From positions 60,361,552 to 60,425,551 of the forward strand of contig JAVIAB010000073.1 in NCBI GenBank assembly GCA_032433765.1: a stretch of DNA of 64,000 nt. Reading direction: 5' to 3'. Each line of letters starts with the position of its first letter. Position 1 is the first letter of the stretch. Made by a program: the position numbers and the translations under genes. This stretch comes from Megaustenia siamemsis (Eukaryota > Mollusca > Gastropoda > Stylommatophora > Ariophantidae). Below are positions 26,201-40,300 of the stretch, piece after piece. Below the pieces are notes generated by a model, which did not search any database, had not been told where the DNA came from, and saw only the letters and a program-made list of their open reading frames with translations.

Positions 26201-29200
26201 ACCTGAGCCTTCACTTGTTCGGGTGTCAATGCCTTGCAGGGACACCTAGTGACCGCCCGAATCACTGAACGCGTGACCCACTTGTGGACTGCTTGGCATT
26301 TGACCTCACGCCGGAATTTGCGCTGTATCACATGCACGTATGATCAGCCAGCGATTATTACAGCACACGTGCACTGGACTTGAAGGTGTGTGCACTGCCT
26401 TGATGAACTGACAAGCCGAGTCGACCTCTGCCTGTGATAGATGGTCACTGCTCCGGCTGTCGCCGAGTTTGACTCTGCCCTTGTATGACACCCTTGGCCG
26501 GGTTGATCGTTGCCCGTTGTACTCCGCGCTGTTTAGTGTTACACTGTCAGTTACACGAAGCAAACCAGCTTTGTTCTTCACCAGGGGCAGACAAATACAG
26601 CTAGCGCTCGACAAGCATTGACTCAACACCACATAAAAAGAACCCACCTGTGGTTTTATTCTCGACAATGTCCAACTCACGTAACATGTTCACATGCACA
26701 ATTACAATAATATGTTCACAACCTCACATACATTGCCCGTTCACTTTGCGGCTTTCCCTAGCGTTATCTCTGACACTACACAGTCAGATTGCTGCACTAT
26801 CTCACACCACTCTGGCCCCTCCTAACTTCCTCTAAATAGTAGTTGCCTAGGAATTCTCCCACTAGTATCCCACAGCAACAGGATTGCTACTCATGAAGCG
26901 GGTGATATTGATTTCACTCACTTCGTCTATCTTGTTATCTCCTGGAGCGTTATACCCCGTATCTAGCCCTGTCTTGGTTGATAGGGCCCCAGCGAGCCTG
27001 TCTCACTCAGCGCCACGTACACTGCACGATGTCGCTGCCTGTACACCCCACTATCTTGTCATGCTTCCTCATGAAGCTTGACTCATTGACTTATCCTCCC
27101 TACTGTCACTTGAATGGTCATAGTTGCTAAACTGCACCACTACCTTCTAGCTCACTGCTTCTCATGAAGCCTAAGTTGGTGAGATTAACTCACGAATTGA
27201 CACTTATTTGTTCGTTGCGACAACTTGCCCAACTACACTTTATCCTCATATGTCTGATGAAGATGAATGTGGTGAACTAACTCACACTTTGACACTATCT
27301 GTTTGTTGCTGCAATTTGCATAACTATATTTTGTCTCCATATGTCTGATGAAGATTAACTTAGTGAACTAACTCACAATTGGACACTAACTATGTTGGTT
27401 GCTAATACGTTCACACTATCCTATCACTACTCTATAACACTTCTCCTGGAATAAGGTCTGTTCCCTGTCACGACCACACATCAACTAACTTACTTATTCA
27501 CTTTTGGGGTGACTAACTCTACCCTGCTCCCGGTACCGGTTGCCACACAAAAAACACACAACCGTCCGTATCGAAACCTTCGCTTCCTCTCGAATGAATC
27601 TCCCAACCTATTCTTTGTCTCACCTTTTCTCCCTTCCACCAATCATACCGCTTGTTATATCCCTGCCTTGTTTCTACATTGTCTTACAATTCCGGGCCTC
27701 ATGAAGTGTTCACCTCTCGTGGATCCCTTGATTCTATTTTACTCACCCTTCTTATCTCCCCTCGATTTCTCCTACCTTACTCCCATCTTATCGTACACTC
27801 TTTAATCACTGCTACCTCCTTGCTTCACTTTGTTTTTTAATAGTGTGGAAAATGCTAATGCCATTTACATCTGCAATAACACTCGGAATAAAAAAAATTC
27901 TACTCAGGTGATATTTCACTTTTGTAGTCTTAATTTTGTCCTTCCTAAGCGTTATTGTTCCATATTTTAATTTTTTAAATTATCAAAATAAATATTATTT
28001 TTGCCAATTACATGCAGATCTGTCAGTTTTATATATGTGAGCTGCAAAATGTATTAGCAGAATAGAAAAAAAACCATTGCTGAGGTTAATTTCTTTCCGT
28101 TGATGTCTTTCCCTGACAGCTTTACAGCTGCTACACATTTGTATGTCTTTTCTCCCTTATATGCCTCCCTCCCTTGAGAATAAAGTCTTTCTCATTAGTT
28201 CACAGTCTAACATTATGTTCTTCTACATGTGGATGTGTACCTTTGTCTAACAATATGTTCATGCTACATGTGGATGTGTACCTTTGTCTAACATATGACT
28301 GTAACAACAGGTTCTATTAATAAAGAATGCTTTGTTACTAAAGTAAATCAAAATGAAGTGGACATAAACACCTAACAACATCTGGGCTGAGCAACATATA
28401 AAGCTAGCAACCCATAAATGACTGCTTGCATCAGAATCAGTAAACCACTAATGATCAAGATCCTAATACACATCCCTGTTGTGAACCTGTAAACAGACTA
28501 ACCAAGAGAATATGAAGAGGGAATGTAGCTCAGTGTTCAGAAATGCCAGGCAGATATCACACAGCTTTCTATAAAACAGAACACCATATCAAATCATATA
28601 TAAAATATATTTATAGATAAAATCATTTTAAGAACAGATAAGAATAAGAAGGAATCATCAGTCAAACACAAACAACAAAATGGAATAAATGAATTGTCCA
28701 CTCACATCAAGTGTATGACCATCTATGTGAAGTTTTCTAGTATTGACAACCCAGAGAGAAAATCTAAAAGAAAACACTAACTTCTTACCGTTCTCCACTA
28801 GCATTTGCTACTGGTGGTCTAGATGGAACACAGGATATCTGTGATGACAGTTTTGTTTTGGCTGCTGTTTGTTGTTGAACTCTCACTTCTGCAGCATCGG
28901 CTAAATGCATTAGTGTTTTGCGCTCTGGACTCTCCTCAAAGTTTTTGCATCCAATACATTTGCAGAAATTTGAGCACATAATTTTAGCCTGAATGCATTA
29001 AAAGAAAAAAAAAGAAATGCTTTTTTCCCCCTACAAAATCAGCAGTAAATTAAACAAGAATTTAGCTACATTATTTTATTTATCTATTTTTAGCTCATGT
29101 GAGTGCTCAGAGAAATAATGTATATCAAACACTATCAATGCAAGCACATGCTCACTATAACCTTCAATATATACAATGAGAAACTTTCAACTATGATAAC

Positions 29201-31209
29201 AAAAAGCCCAATAAAATAAAGGTGTTATTAATCCACCTTAAAAAACATACAGAAAGAGTAAGTAAAAGAAAGGTATTAATTCATCTTAAAAAACATACAG
29301 GAAGAGTAAGTAAAAGAAAGGTGTTATTAATCCTCCTTAAAAAAACATACAGGAAGAGTAAGTAAAAGAAAGGTATTAATTCATCTTAAAAAACATACAG
29401 GAAGAGTAAGTAAAAGAAAGGTGTTATTAATCCTCCTTAAAAATTTATACAGGAAGAGTAAGTAAAAGAAAGGTGTTATTAATCCTCCTTAAAAATTTAT
29501 ACAGGAAGAGTAAGTAAAAGAAAGGTGTTATTAATCCTCCTTAAAAAAACATACAGGAAGAGTAAGTAAAAGGTGTTATTAATCCACCTTAAAAAACATA
29601 CAGGAAGTAATTAAAAGAAAGCCAATAAAATACAATCACTGCCACAAGTGAAATTTCTGACAAAATATGTTTCAGAGGACTAACCTGATGCTGATGGCCT
29701 GGTGTTACTGGCATGATCTCATGCTCCTTGAATTAATAAAGTCATGTTTCTTTGGAGAACCACCAAATAGTTCTACTTCTTTAATCTCAAGTGGGATTTA
29801 CTCTTTTTATTCTTTTATGTAAGTTTACTTTATGTTCCTTTTGTTACTTTTTATTTGCACATTTTGGGTGTCTTTTTCATACACGGTTTTAGAACCAATC
29901 TTGTTCGCCATCTGCTGCTAAATGACATCTCATTTTGTGTGCATTTACATGATGATGTTAGACACTCTGGACAATGTTCAGTTTTTAGTTTCTTCTGATT
30001 TTTAAGGATTTATATTCTGTTTTGCTTCTTTCATTCCCATTTGAGAACCTTTATTTTATAACATTGATTCATTAGGTTTGCCTTGTTCACAAAGCTCAAA
30101 TATCTTTACTGCTATCTTTATTGAACACAAACAGATCATGAGACCATTGTTAATCAGAATCACTACATTAACAAGGCATCTATATCAAAGACATTTTTAT
30201 GATCAGAGAAATAGAAAAATTACTTAGTTTTTTTAATTAGAAAAAAACTTAACAAAACTAACAAAGAAAAGAATACTGGCAGGACTGGAAACCAACCCCA
30301 GAGCCTCAAAGAAATTAAAACAATCCTGAAATAAGCTACGAAAACTGAATGGTGAGTTACATGAAAAATATGAACCAGAACACGGCAACTTAAACAATCT
30401 CAGCAGACATGAGCAGATCAAAATATTTAGACTCAGAACAGGTCACTGTGCCCTCAGAGCACACCTACACAAGATAGGACTCGGTGATTTTGCAACATAT
30501 GACTATGGAGCATCCAGACAAACTCCAGAGCATATACTATAGGACTAGCACCCTCAACGCCATAAGAATACAAATATGGCCCACACAGAAACAGCCCTGA
30601 CAAGTTATAGGGAACTGGTGATGACATCAAACAAACCATCTTGCTTGTGACCTAAGCTGGTCTAAATGTCTTAAAGCATAGCAATTAGCTTAATTCTGAA
30701 GAAGAAAGGAGACTGGCAGTAATGCTATGGCCACCAGTGAGAGGGAAGAAAACCACTAATGAATCACATACACATACTGACATAGCAGATATTACACTTC
30801 AGCCTAAAGATAACTGCTTTGAAACAGCAATTCTAAAAACAATGAAAATAGTATAGATATGTGAGATTAACAAAATAATTTAAAAACCAATAAAAACAGT
30901 TTAGATGTGTGAGAATAAATAGTAGAAAGGTTACTGCACATGTCAGTCTAGAAATAGGTAACTGAAAATACCAAATGGCAGATAAGAATATTTAACCATC
31001 ATCAAATACTGTGCCTGCTTATGTGGGTGATCATGTCTCTCCACCATTTTTGTTATCTCTAGACTTGAGACTATTCATTCTGTGCTTCTCTTCCTACAAA
31101 GCCATTCACCTAATCATCTTGTGTCATTTCTCTGTTTACATCTAAATCTTCTTTCCTCAATTGAAACACATTTAGCTGAATTAAATTTGTGTATGGGGTG
31201 GGAGCAGGA

Positions 31210-31254
<45 letters not shown>

Positions 31255-31257
31255 AGG

Positions 31258-31306
<49 letters not shown>

Positions 31307-34300
31307 GAAAAATTAACATTTTAATGAATTAGATCTAAAGTTTAATATTTATATCACTAAATTATTATCTTATAAAATAAAGATGCATTGATAGATGCAT
31401 TTCCATGTGGGTGGTAAAAGAATACAGCACATACAAATAGAATACCTAACAAGCTCTTTGTAAAAGATTTGATAAATAAAAATAACAATGAACAATGGCA
31501 GTTGAAAATGTAAGAAGTAAGAAAATAATTTTACAGATGTAATTGAAGAAATAAAGAATGCAATAATTAAAACAGAGAAAACAACAAAAATGAAGAAGAA
31601 TCTATCTATATATCCATGGAATCAGTTTCATTCCAGTTCCAATTGAGAGCATTCCCAACATCCACAGAGAAGTAATTGTTTATTAATTCTTTCAGATTAG
31701 GAGCAAGATTAGAATAAGCATTGACAATTGATGAAATTGATATAGAAAGAAAAAAATAACACAGAGATTATGAAAAAAAAATTATACTAATCATATGATA
31801 TTATATTTATTATTATTGTAACTCAAAATAATAGAATATTGAAGAAATATGATGACAAAGATTACTCAATAATTGTGATGCGTATAAACCCTAAACATGA
31901 ATATTACCTATTAGCTAGTTTTCATGATTAATTAACATTAGCTACTCACTTCATAGCATTCACAGTAATTCTTAAGACACCCAGATCGTTTACAATTACA
32001 GCCTTTGTTATGACGCCTGTTACCTTCAACATCTTTAGATTTACCTGCGATGGATTTAAACAAATGCAGAATCTGTAAGTTATACGTTTTCATAAAAACT
32101 TAAATAATTACTTAGCAGAACCAACTTCATTGCAGTAGAGACAGCCCCAAAGGTGTCTGGTCTCTTTCGGTAGATTGTAAGGAGCAGGAGGTGCGATAAT
32201 GACTTCAGTAAGTATAACTTCCGAGGAGTCCAAGAAGTCTGTCTGGAACAAATCAGATACATTGGAGCCAGACACCCAATAGTAACTGGACTGAAAGTGA
32301 CCAGCAACTCATGGCTGACCACTTGCATCACAGGATCCAAGAATCTGAACTAATCAAGATCCTACTCCGCCTTTCCTTAGTACCCCTAGAAACCAACTAA
32401 TCAAGTCAAATGAGTAGAGATCAGAGAAGGCAGGCAACCCAATATCAAAAATGTCTTGTTAAGTTGATGTGTTGGACTGAATGACACAAAATATCGCAGA
32501 TTGCTGTAAGTGAGCACATCTACACCATTTAACAGATGATGAACAGTCATTTGGGTGAATGCAGAAGGATACTGAACACAAAGATTACCAGAAATTAAAT
32601 TGCCTGCCACCAGCTCAACTGGTACTCATTATCACAAGTAACCATTTTTAGACTTCATCAAACAGGCTGTAACAGACTAAAGTATCATATTTTCAACACC
32701 CTAAGGATAGGCACCTCTGATGAATGTGACAACGACACTGGCAAAATAACTGTTAATGACTGCTACAGAAGTGCCTAAAATATGACTAACAGAGAGGGCT
32801 TTTGATGTGGTCATCACCATTACCATACCTGAATAAGCTGTATGTAGATGACACCAACCTTGAGCTGACCAATGCTTTCTAGCAACATGAAGATTGATGT
32901 CTCAATTTATTTGTAGAAGATTACTTCAGCAGCTAAACACACTACATATCTGCCTTTAAGCTACAATTACTGACTACAAATTTAGTCTCAATGACAAAGC
33001 AGCCAGAGTTTCACATGTATAGTGACATATTGTACATCATCAGGTCACGTATCCTACGCAGAATGTTGTATTCACCACAGCCCATCTGAAAGAATTTCTG
33101 TCTCTAGACAGGTCTCCCACTTCTTCTATTGTCATGTCCAAGGTGTCCTTGAAGTCTCAAAACAACCTTGTTCTCGGTCTACCCCTGTCTCATCCTGGAA
33201 CCAAGCCTTCCATTATTGTTCTTTCCAGCCCGCTTATCTTTTGAAATGGTCAAAGTATTTTAATTTCCTCTTTAATGGAGTTTATAAGCCAGTTCTTTTC
33301 AATATTTAAATCTTTTCATATTTTATCATTGCTCTTTTTTATTACACAAAGTCTCTTAAGGATTTTTCTGTAGCATTTTGCTTCGAATGAACCGATATTC
33401 TTCTTTTGCTGTTTGTAAGATTGTACATTATTCACAATCATATGCTAAAGGTAAAGTACGTCACAATCATATTGAGTTATTTGCGGGTCATCATCATTGC
33501 ACTCCGAATATGTCCACAGGTGCTCAGATCCCCTCGTCAGCAATTTCCGCAGTGTCCAGCGACTGATGACTCCAGTTCTATGTTGGTTGATAAATCTTCT
33601 TACACGACCATTAAGTTTCTCATTTCTGGCTGTGCCCATCTTAACTCCCATTTCCATCATCCGAAGAAGTGACGTGGATCTGTGTTTGTCGAAGTCCTGT
33701 GCTCTTCCCACATCTCTGAGGGCATTGCTGATGTCCGCCCGATCCATCGGTTGCCTGACCTCAATGACAGCGCAGCTAGCCAACCTGTCCGCTCTTTCAT
33801 TTCCCTGTACTCCCGCATGTCCAGGGACATAGACAAAGGTGACCTTATGTATATTGGATTTCTGCAACGACTCTACCCACTTCATGCGTACAGAGCCCAC
33901 CTCCACTTTTTTTTATCATGCTCATGTCACAATCATATGTTAGAGGTAAAGTACGAGACTTGAATCGGCGTCTTAGCACATGAGTTTTCACCCATATGTG
34001 TTCGGCCGATTATCCAGAAGTGTTTGGAGATTTCTTGATAGTGTCACTTCAAGCATCACAACTCACGATTGAGAAGGCATTCCTCACCTTCCCAGATTGC
34101 TACCCTGGAACCCCTTTTCTGCCAGCGGCTGACTTTTTAAATCTTTCTGCACTGTTTGAAAAGAGGACTGTGTCACTGGCATATATGAGTTCTGGAATTA
34201 TGCTACCATTTATTGTGAAGAACATCACAAAACTGTCATAGTTTCTGACATTTTCATGAATCCCTCAGCACAGATGTTGTACAGATATGGAGAGACCATG

Positions 34301-37300
34301 CATGCTCACCTCTTTTTATACTTCAAAACAATTTGATGTTTTGCCCATTATTCTGATAACTGTTTGCTGTTTGTGATATAGTGATTTCATAAGTTGTATT
34401 AGGTGTGTTGGAAAGTCCATATCTTTCATGATACTCCACAGCTTTTCTGATGTTGTTTGCGATCAAAGCCTTGCTATAATCAATGAAACATGTATGCAGT
34501 TCTATGTTGTATTCCCTACACTTCTCAAAGATGTTTCTTTTGTTAAACATGTGGTCCCGGGTGCCTCTATTATGTCTGAAATCTGCTTGAACTACATGAA
34601 GTTCTTGTTCTAACTTTCTTGTTATCCTATTTATGATGATCTGTAAAAGTATTTTGCTGGCATGGCTTATTAAGGCAATCGTTTGAAAGCTGGTACACAG
34701 CTTCACATTTCTTTTCTTTGGAATGGGGACATATACTGATCTTTTCCAAGCTTTTGGCCAGTCTGCATTTTTCCAGATCTTCATACACAGTGCGTGGTAA
34801 ATATGAATGCTGACCTTCCCTCCAGCTTGGATGAATTTAGCTGGAATATCATCACTCTCTGGTGACCTTTCTCTTCAGATTTTTTTAAAGGTTTTTTTTA
34901 AGCGAGAGAACTTCAACTGGCATAGGCTCTGGTTCTATTTATTCACTTTCTATTAATATAATTCTGTGTTTTGAAGTATCTTCAAACAGTGCTGTGCAGT
35001 AATCGCTACATCTTTGCAATATATCCTTACGTTTGGTTACAGTACTGCCAATGTGGTTATTAAATATTTGAACTGATGGTCTAAAATTATATGTTATCTT
35101 TCTAATTTCTCTGAACATTTCTCCATCTCTCTCGTGGTGATAGAGCTCTTCAATTCTACCACATGCATTCATAATATACTTATTTTTTACTATCCTTATC
35201 TCTGCTTCAACTAATTTGTTTATTTTCTGTATTCGTTGCTATTTCACTTCACCTTCATTTGCTTCAGTTTTCTTCATGGTTCTATGAAGGTCAGTATTTT
35301 TGCCCTGAGATGTAGTTTATCTTGTACAGCAGAAACGAAGTACCAAAAGATAGGACTGTAACTAAATCATGCTGCAATTGCTGGCTTGTGAATTCAGGCT
35401 CTGAATTGTTTAAGGTAACTAAGGTGAATTCAGGCTCTGAATTGTCTAAGGTAACTAAGGTGAATTCAGGCTGTGAATTGTCTAAGGTAACTAAGGTGAA
35501 TTCAGGCTGTGAATTGTCTAAGGTAACTAAGGTGAATTCAGGCTGTGAATTGTCTAAGGTAACTAAGAAATCCTTAAATATCAACCGTTCCAAGTATATG
35601 TACGGGATATAATAATGACAGTTGCTTCACTACAACTTAAAATACAAAAGTAATAAATCTCAAACATCAACTGTTCCTGGTATGTGTAAGTGATATGGTG
35701 CAGCAAGCTAGTGTTTTAAGCACACTGCTGGGTCACTGTAATGGTCATCACCAGTGGCATGAATTCTATACGCTGGTGTCAATTCTGAGTAGACTTCATG
35801 GTCAGTGAGCATGCCCCAAGAAACGCTGCCCCAACCAATGAAGTCAGGTGAAACACTCATCCAACCACTATCCAGTTGGTGGCAAATTTTAAGTCGAACA
35901 CAAATCACACTCCTATCACATGCAAAATAAGGGCCTGGTAGTACTGTTCCACATCAATCAAGGTACAAATCTCCATGCGTCAGCCCCAAAATCTCATTGA
36001 CTCTATGGTCAGGTGAATGTGACCAGGCTATTGCTGTTTCCCTAAACAAAAATACAGATGAGCAAAAAAACATTTGAAAAAGCACTGCAACAAAAATGCC
36101 ACCAGTCCTCAACTGATTTGACTATCACCAACCATAAGCCTTTTTGCTGTCATTCTATTAAATAGCCCGGCTCATTAAGCTGTCAAGGATGTCACACATT
36201 TGTATTGCCAATCTAAATGTTTTTCACGAGTGTGGTCTGACTCTGGACAGAGGACATCACCAAGTTTTTTCTTCATTCCTAAAGAGAAGAGGAGGATGGT
36301 TGGGACCATGATGTATATTATGAGGCCAATGAGTCTAAAGGTGGAAAATGGATCTGGTTAATCTAGAGTGCTTAGTGGCAAAAACAGATGTATCTACAAT
36401 CAATACCTTACAGGAATATCAGTCTGCATAAGCTTAGAGAATTGCTGGGGTGGGCAGTGCAGTAGATATGGGGATGACTTCTTCTACCTTTTTAGCTCCC
36501 AATCGAGCATAGGTCTTCAACAAACACTTTCCAAGTCGTTCTGTTTTTTGCCATTCTTTTAAGATCATTCCATGTCTTCCCCATTATCTTCATCTCTGCT
36601 TCTATCTGTCTTCTCCAAGAATTCCTTGGTCTTCCTCTTTGTCTTTTCCTCTGAGGATTCCAAAAAAGGGCCTGTTGTGTAATACTCTCAGTTGGCTTCC
36701 GAGGTGGGTGTCCTATCCAGCACCATCGTCTTCGCTTTATCTCTTTATCCACTGGTATTTGACTGGTACATTCCCATAATTCTATGTTAGTGATTTTGTC
36801 CTGCCATTTCCATCCTTTTATTCTGCGTAAGCATCCATTAATCAAAGTCTGTATCTTCGTGATTGTCAATTTTGTTGTTCTCCATGTTTCACAGACATAT
36901 AATAGGACTGACTTAACATTTGAGTTGAAAATTTTTATTTTTGTATTTAACCTAATTTCTTTGGATTTCCATATGTTTCCCAGTGCAACAAAAGCTCCTC
37001 TTGATTTTGATATCATTATTTTAGTATCATTTTCTGTTCCTCCCTCTTTATATATATTACTGCCCAGATATATGTAAGATTGTATGTCTACTAGAGGTAT
37101 TTCTCATAATTTTATTTGGTTATTGCCAACTGCATTAATTCTCATAATGTTGGTCTCTATTTATCTTCAGTCCTAGCTGTTGTGATCTCTCATGTATGCT
37201 CATTTTATCCTGCATCTGTTGATGACTATGTGATAGGAGAGCTATGTCATCAGCAAAGTCTAAATCATCAAGTTGTTTGGTCAGTGACCACTGGATTCCA

Positions 37301-40300
37301 TTTCTGTTGTTTTTAGTTATTTTCATAATCCAATCTATGGCCAGTAGAAAGAGAAATCATCCATTCCTTACTCGTGTTCTTATTTCAAATGCTTCTGTAA
37401 ATCTGTCCTTCATGCACCACACTACATTTCGTTCCTTCATACATTGTTTTTATCAGGTTAATAAACTTTATGGCGATTCCGTAATGACTCAGCAACTTGC
37501 AAAACATTCTTCTGTCTAAACTATCAAATACCTTTACATAATCTGTGATGGAAATACCTTGATTGTAGTTAAAATGATTCCATGAAAAGAATAGAATAGT
37601 TTTTCATTGTCTAGTTGTCTTGCTGCCTCAGGTAATGCTGTAGAGATGTCCTTGTGGTCTCCATCCTCCAAGAACTGTGCCCTCCAATATTGATCATTCA
37701 AACATATAATCTTAGAATTAGATATTAATAAATGTGACAAGTTTACCCTTTTAATGCTACATACATTTGGTTCTCTATTACCAAAACTACAGAAGTGACA
37801 ATCATTGGTAATATAGAACCTTGGTGTATGTTGAACTTTGCTTCTAGCTGCTGTGGGCTTTGTGCGTTATTACAAATAGACTGGAAATTTTAAATATTTG
37901 GAGTTCTGGCTGAATTTCCTTTCTTATTATAAATATGGCAGCCAAATCATTAAGAACAGTCTTATCTCCAAATTGCAAAATCTCATTGAAACAAACTAGG
38001 TCTTTTGTTGACATAATATAAGAGTTAATTTAGGAATCAACAGGTTCTCACTTTGACATTTATAAGGACAGACATAATTCTTAGATAAGTGTTTGACTTT
38101 AACAATTATCAAATAAAGTATCCTTTAAAATAAAAAATATTAAAAAAATAAAAAAAAGTCAAGTATCCCCGTCCCGCCATGTGGCGTATAGGGAATATGG
38201 TGTTAGTGACCATAAATTTTACAGACCTTCAGCACATGATTTTTGGGTAATTTGGTCGGTATTATGCCCGTGTCACTTTACTATCGCAGAAAAAAATTTG
38301 GTACCCATTAAAGGCTGGGTAAACCAGAAGCCGTTGGTTGGGATCAAACCCTACGTCTAAAGTATCCTTAGTCAATGATAATCTAGCAGTCCACATTATG
38401 TTCCACATTATGCCAACTCCAAATGCAGTCAGTACTCACCAATTTTTGGATGAAAGGCTTGTGGATTTCTATCCAGACAGGATTTTATAGCTTTAGACCT
38501 TTCCTCTTCATGTTCCAAGTTATTTGCACAGTTTGTGCAGTTACAATTCTGGCAGAACTCACCATTTGCAAAACAGTCACAATATCTGAGTTGTTTAAAA
38601 AAAAAAAAAAAAAAGAGTAGCTGCAGATAATTACAATAAAATATTCAACCAGTAACATGAGGCTTCACTTTATCATTCAACTTAAAGACTGGCTAAATCA
38701 CTCATTCTTCAGGACCAATAAAGCTTCTTTAACAAATTGATTAGCCACTAACAACTACCCAAAATGTGGTACCACAATTATTGTATTTATTACACATTTT
38801 AAAAATTACAATCTGTTTACAACAAATGAAGCTAACTCCTAAAATATGCAGTTATCTGTCATGGAAAAGTTGCATTTATTCCATTAGACAATTGTCTCAT
38901 TTAACAACATGTGACATTCTTTCTGACAATCATAAACACTATTACATGTCACAAAAGTTAACTGAACTAAGATATTCATGAACACCTCCATATATTTTTT
39001 AGGTAAACCTGTACACCAGACCAAAAAAAAACTCTTACAAATGGAAAAAATGTGCATGTCAATTTTAAATGTTAAATTTATAATAATAAATATTAATAAT
39101 AATAATAGTTTCTACAAGAAGTTTCAGCTCAGCACAACATCGTCACCAAGATCGTCAAATAACTTTCAAATTTGGCATTTATGTTATGTTTAACTTTAAA
39201 TTAGTGCTAATTTTTTTTTAAACACCCCCCCCCCCTTTTTCCCATTATAATCCAGTAAATTATTGATTAAACATTTTAAAATGCAAAGCTATTGACAGAA
39301 GCAAGCTATTTGATTAACAATGAATATGGCTGGGTGCCTTGCATTCTTAGTGAAGATGCCCCCCTTCCTTAACCTAGATTATTATACCATTGTAAAAATT
39401 ACAACATCAAAATACAAATTCTTCCAAATTTGAGTGTTTGCCACGTTCAAACATTTTAACCGCGTGTACCTTCCTAATTACCATTTCCGATAACCTCTGA
39501 GTGTCGGATTTGTTTCCTTTGGTGTTGGATTCCTATTTTTTTCCCCATTTCATGAGATACAATCGTATAATGCAAAAAGTAAACAGAACTGCTCCCTCTG
39601 GGAGAAAATGGAAATTTTCTCGATCTTTTGCTGGCATCAAACAGCCCTTTGTAACTTGGGAAATGCAGCGAATAACACTTTGAGGTAGCTGAATATATTG
39701 ACAGACTTATGGCATCCGTACCAATAGACAATGTAACATGTCCAGCCGAAGCAGTCAAATTGAGGCCATAAATCCATATTAGACAGGAAATTCGAGTTCC
39801 CATGTCTCTCCTAGTGTAAACATACAAAAACGTATCAAAAGTTCAAAGAAAATGTTATTTTTAGAACTCCTAAAAATAACACAAAATAAAAGTTACACAA
39901 AATTGTGTACAAATTAACTATAGTAAGGGAAATATAAAATTGTTTATTTTTTTCAATGAAAATATTTGCTTAATTAACTGAAGTTAAAATGTTAAGTTGT
40001 TAAAATATGAATAAAATAATCAATTAGCATTGCCTTTACTCAGAATATATGTAGGAACTTACAGCTTTAAGCACTGAGATTTGGTACAGTTACAAGGTTT
40101 TCTTGGCCGAGCTCCAGTTGCCTCTAATGTAGGTCTGGAAGACAAAGCAATATACAAAACATTAATCACAGTTTATCAGCATGTAAATGCCAGTTAGTTG
40201 ACAAATTACCCTCACTGCATATCAGAAAAGTGTTCTAACCCACTGGGTAATGTTTGAACATGGCAAAAATGCCAAATTTGGAAGATTTTGTGTTTTGATG

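Larger units (their letters stand above)
33035..35310 (-). mobile_element. LINE (family D-like) split by SINE2 and an RNase H-element insertion
   Basis: The 3' part, 33035-33440, shares its sequence with 1290-1720. The reverse transcriptase part, 34139-35300 (minus strand), includes [70 protein letters not shown] and, near 34200, a decayed Y-A-S-D-T motif where YADDT is expected. All frames are broken. That the two parts belong to one copy is an inference from orientation and order. Confidence 0.6.

Noticed and set aside
31082..31324. Arg-Glu-rich open frame
   Set aside because: Translation of a (GA)n microsatellite.
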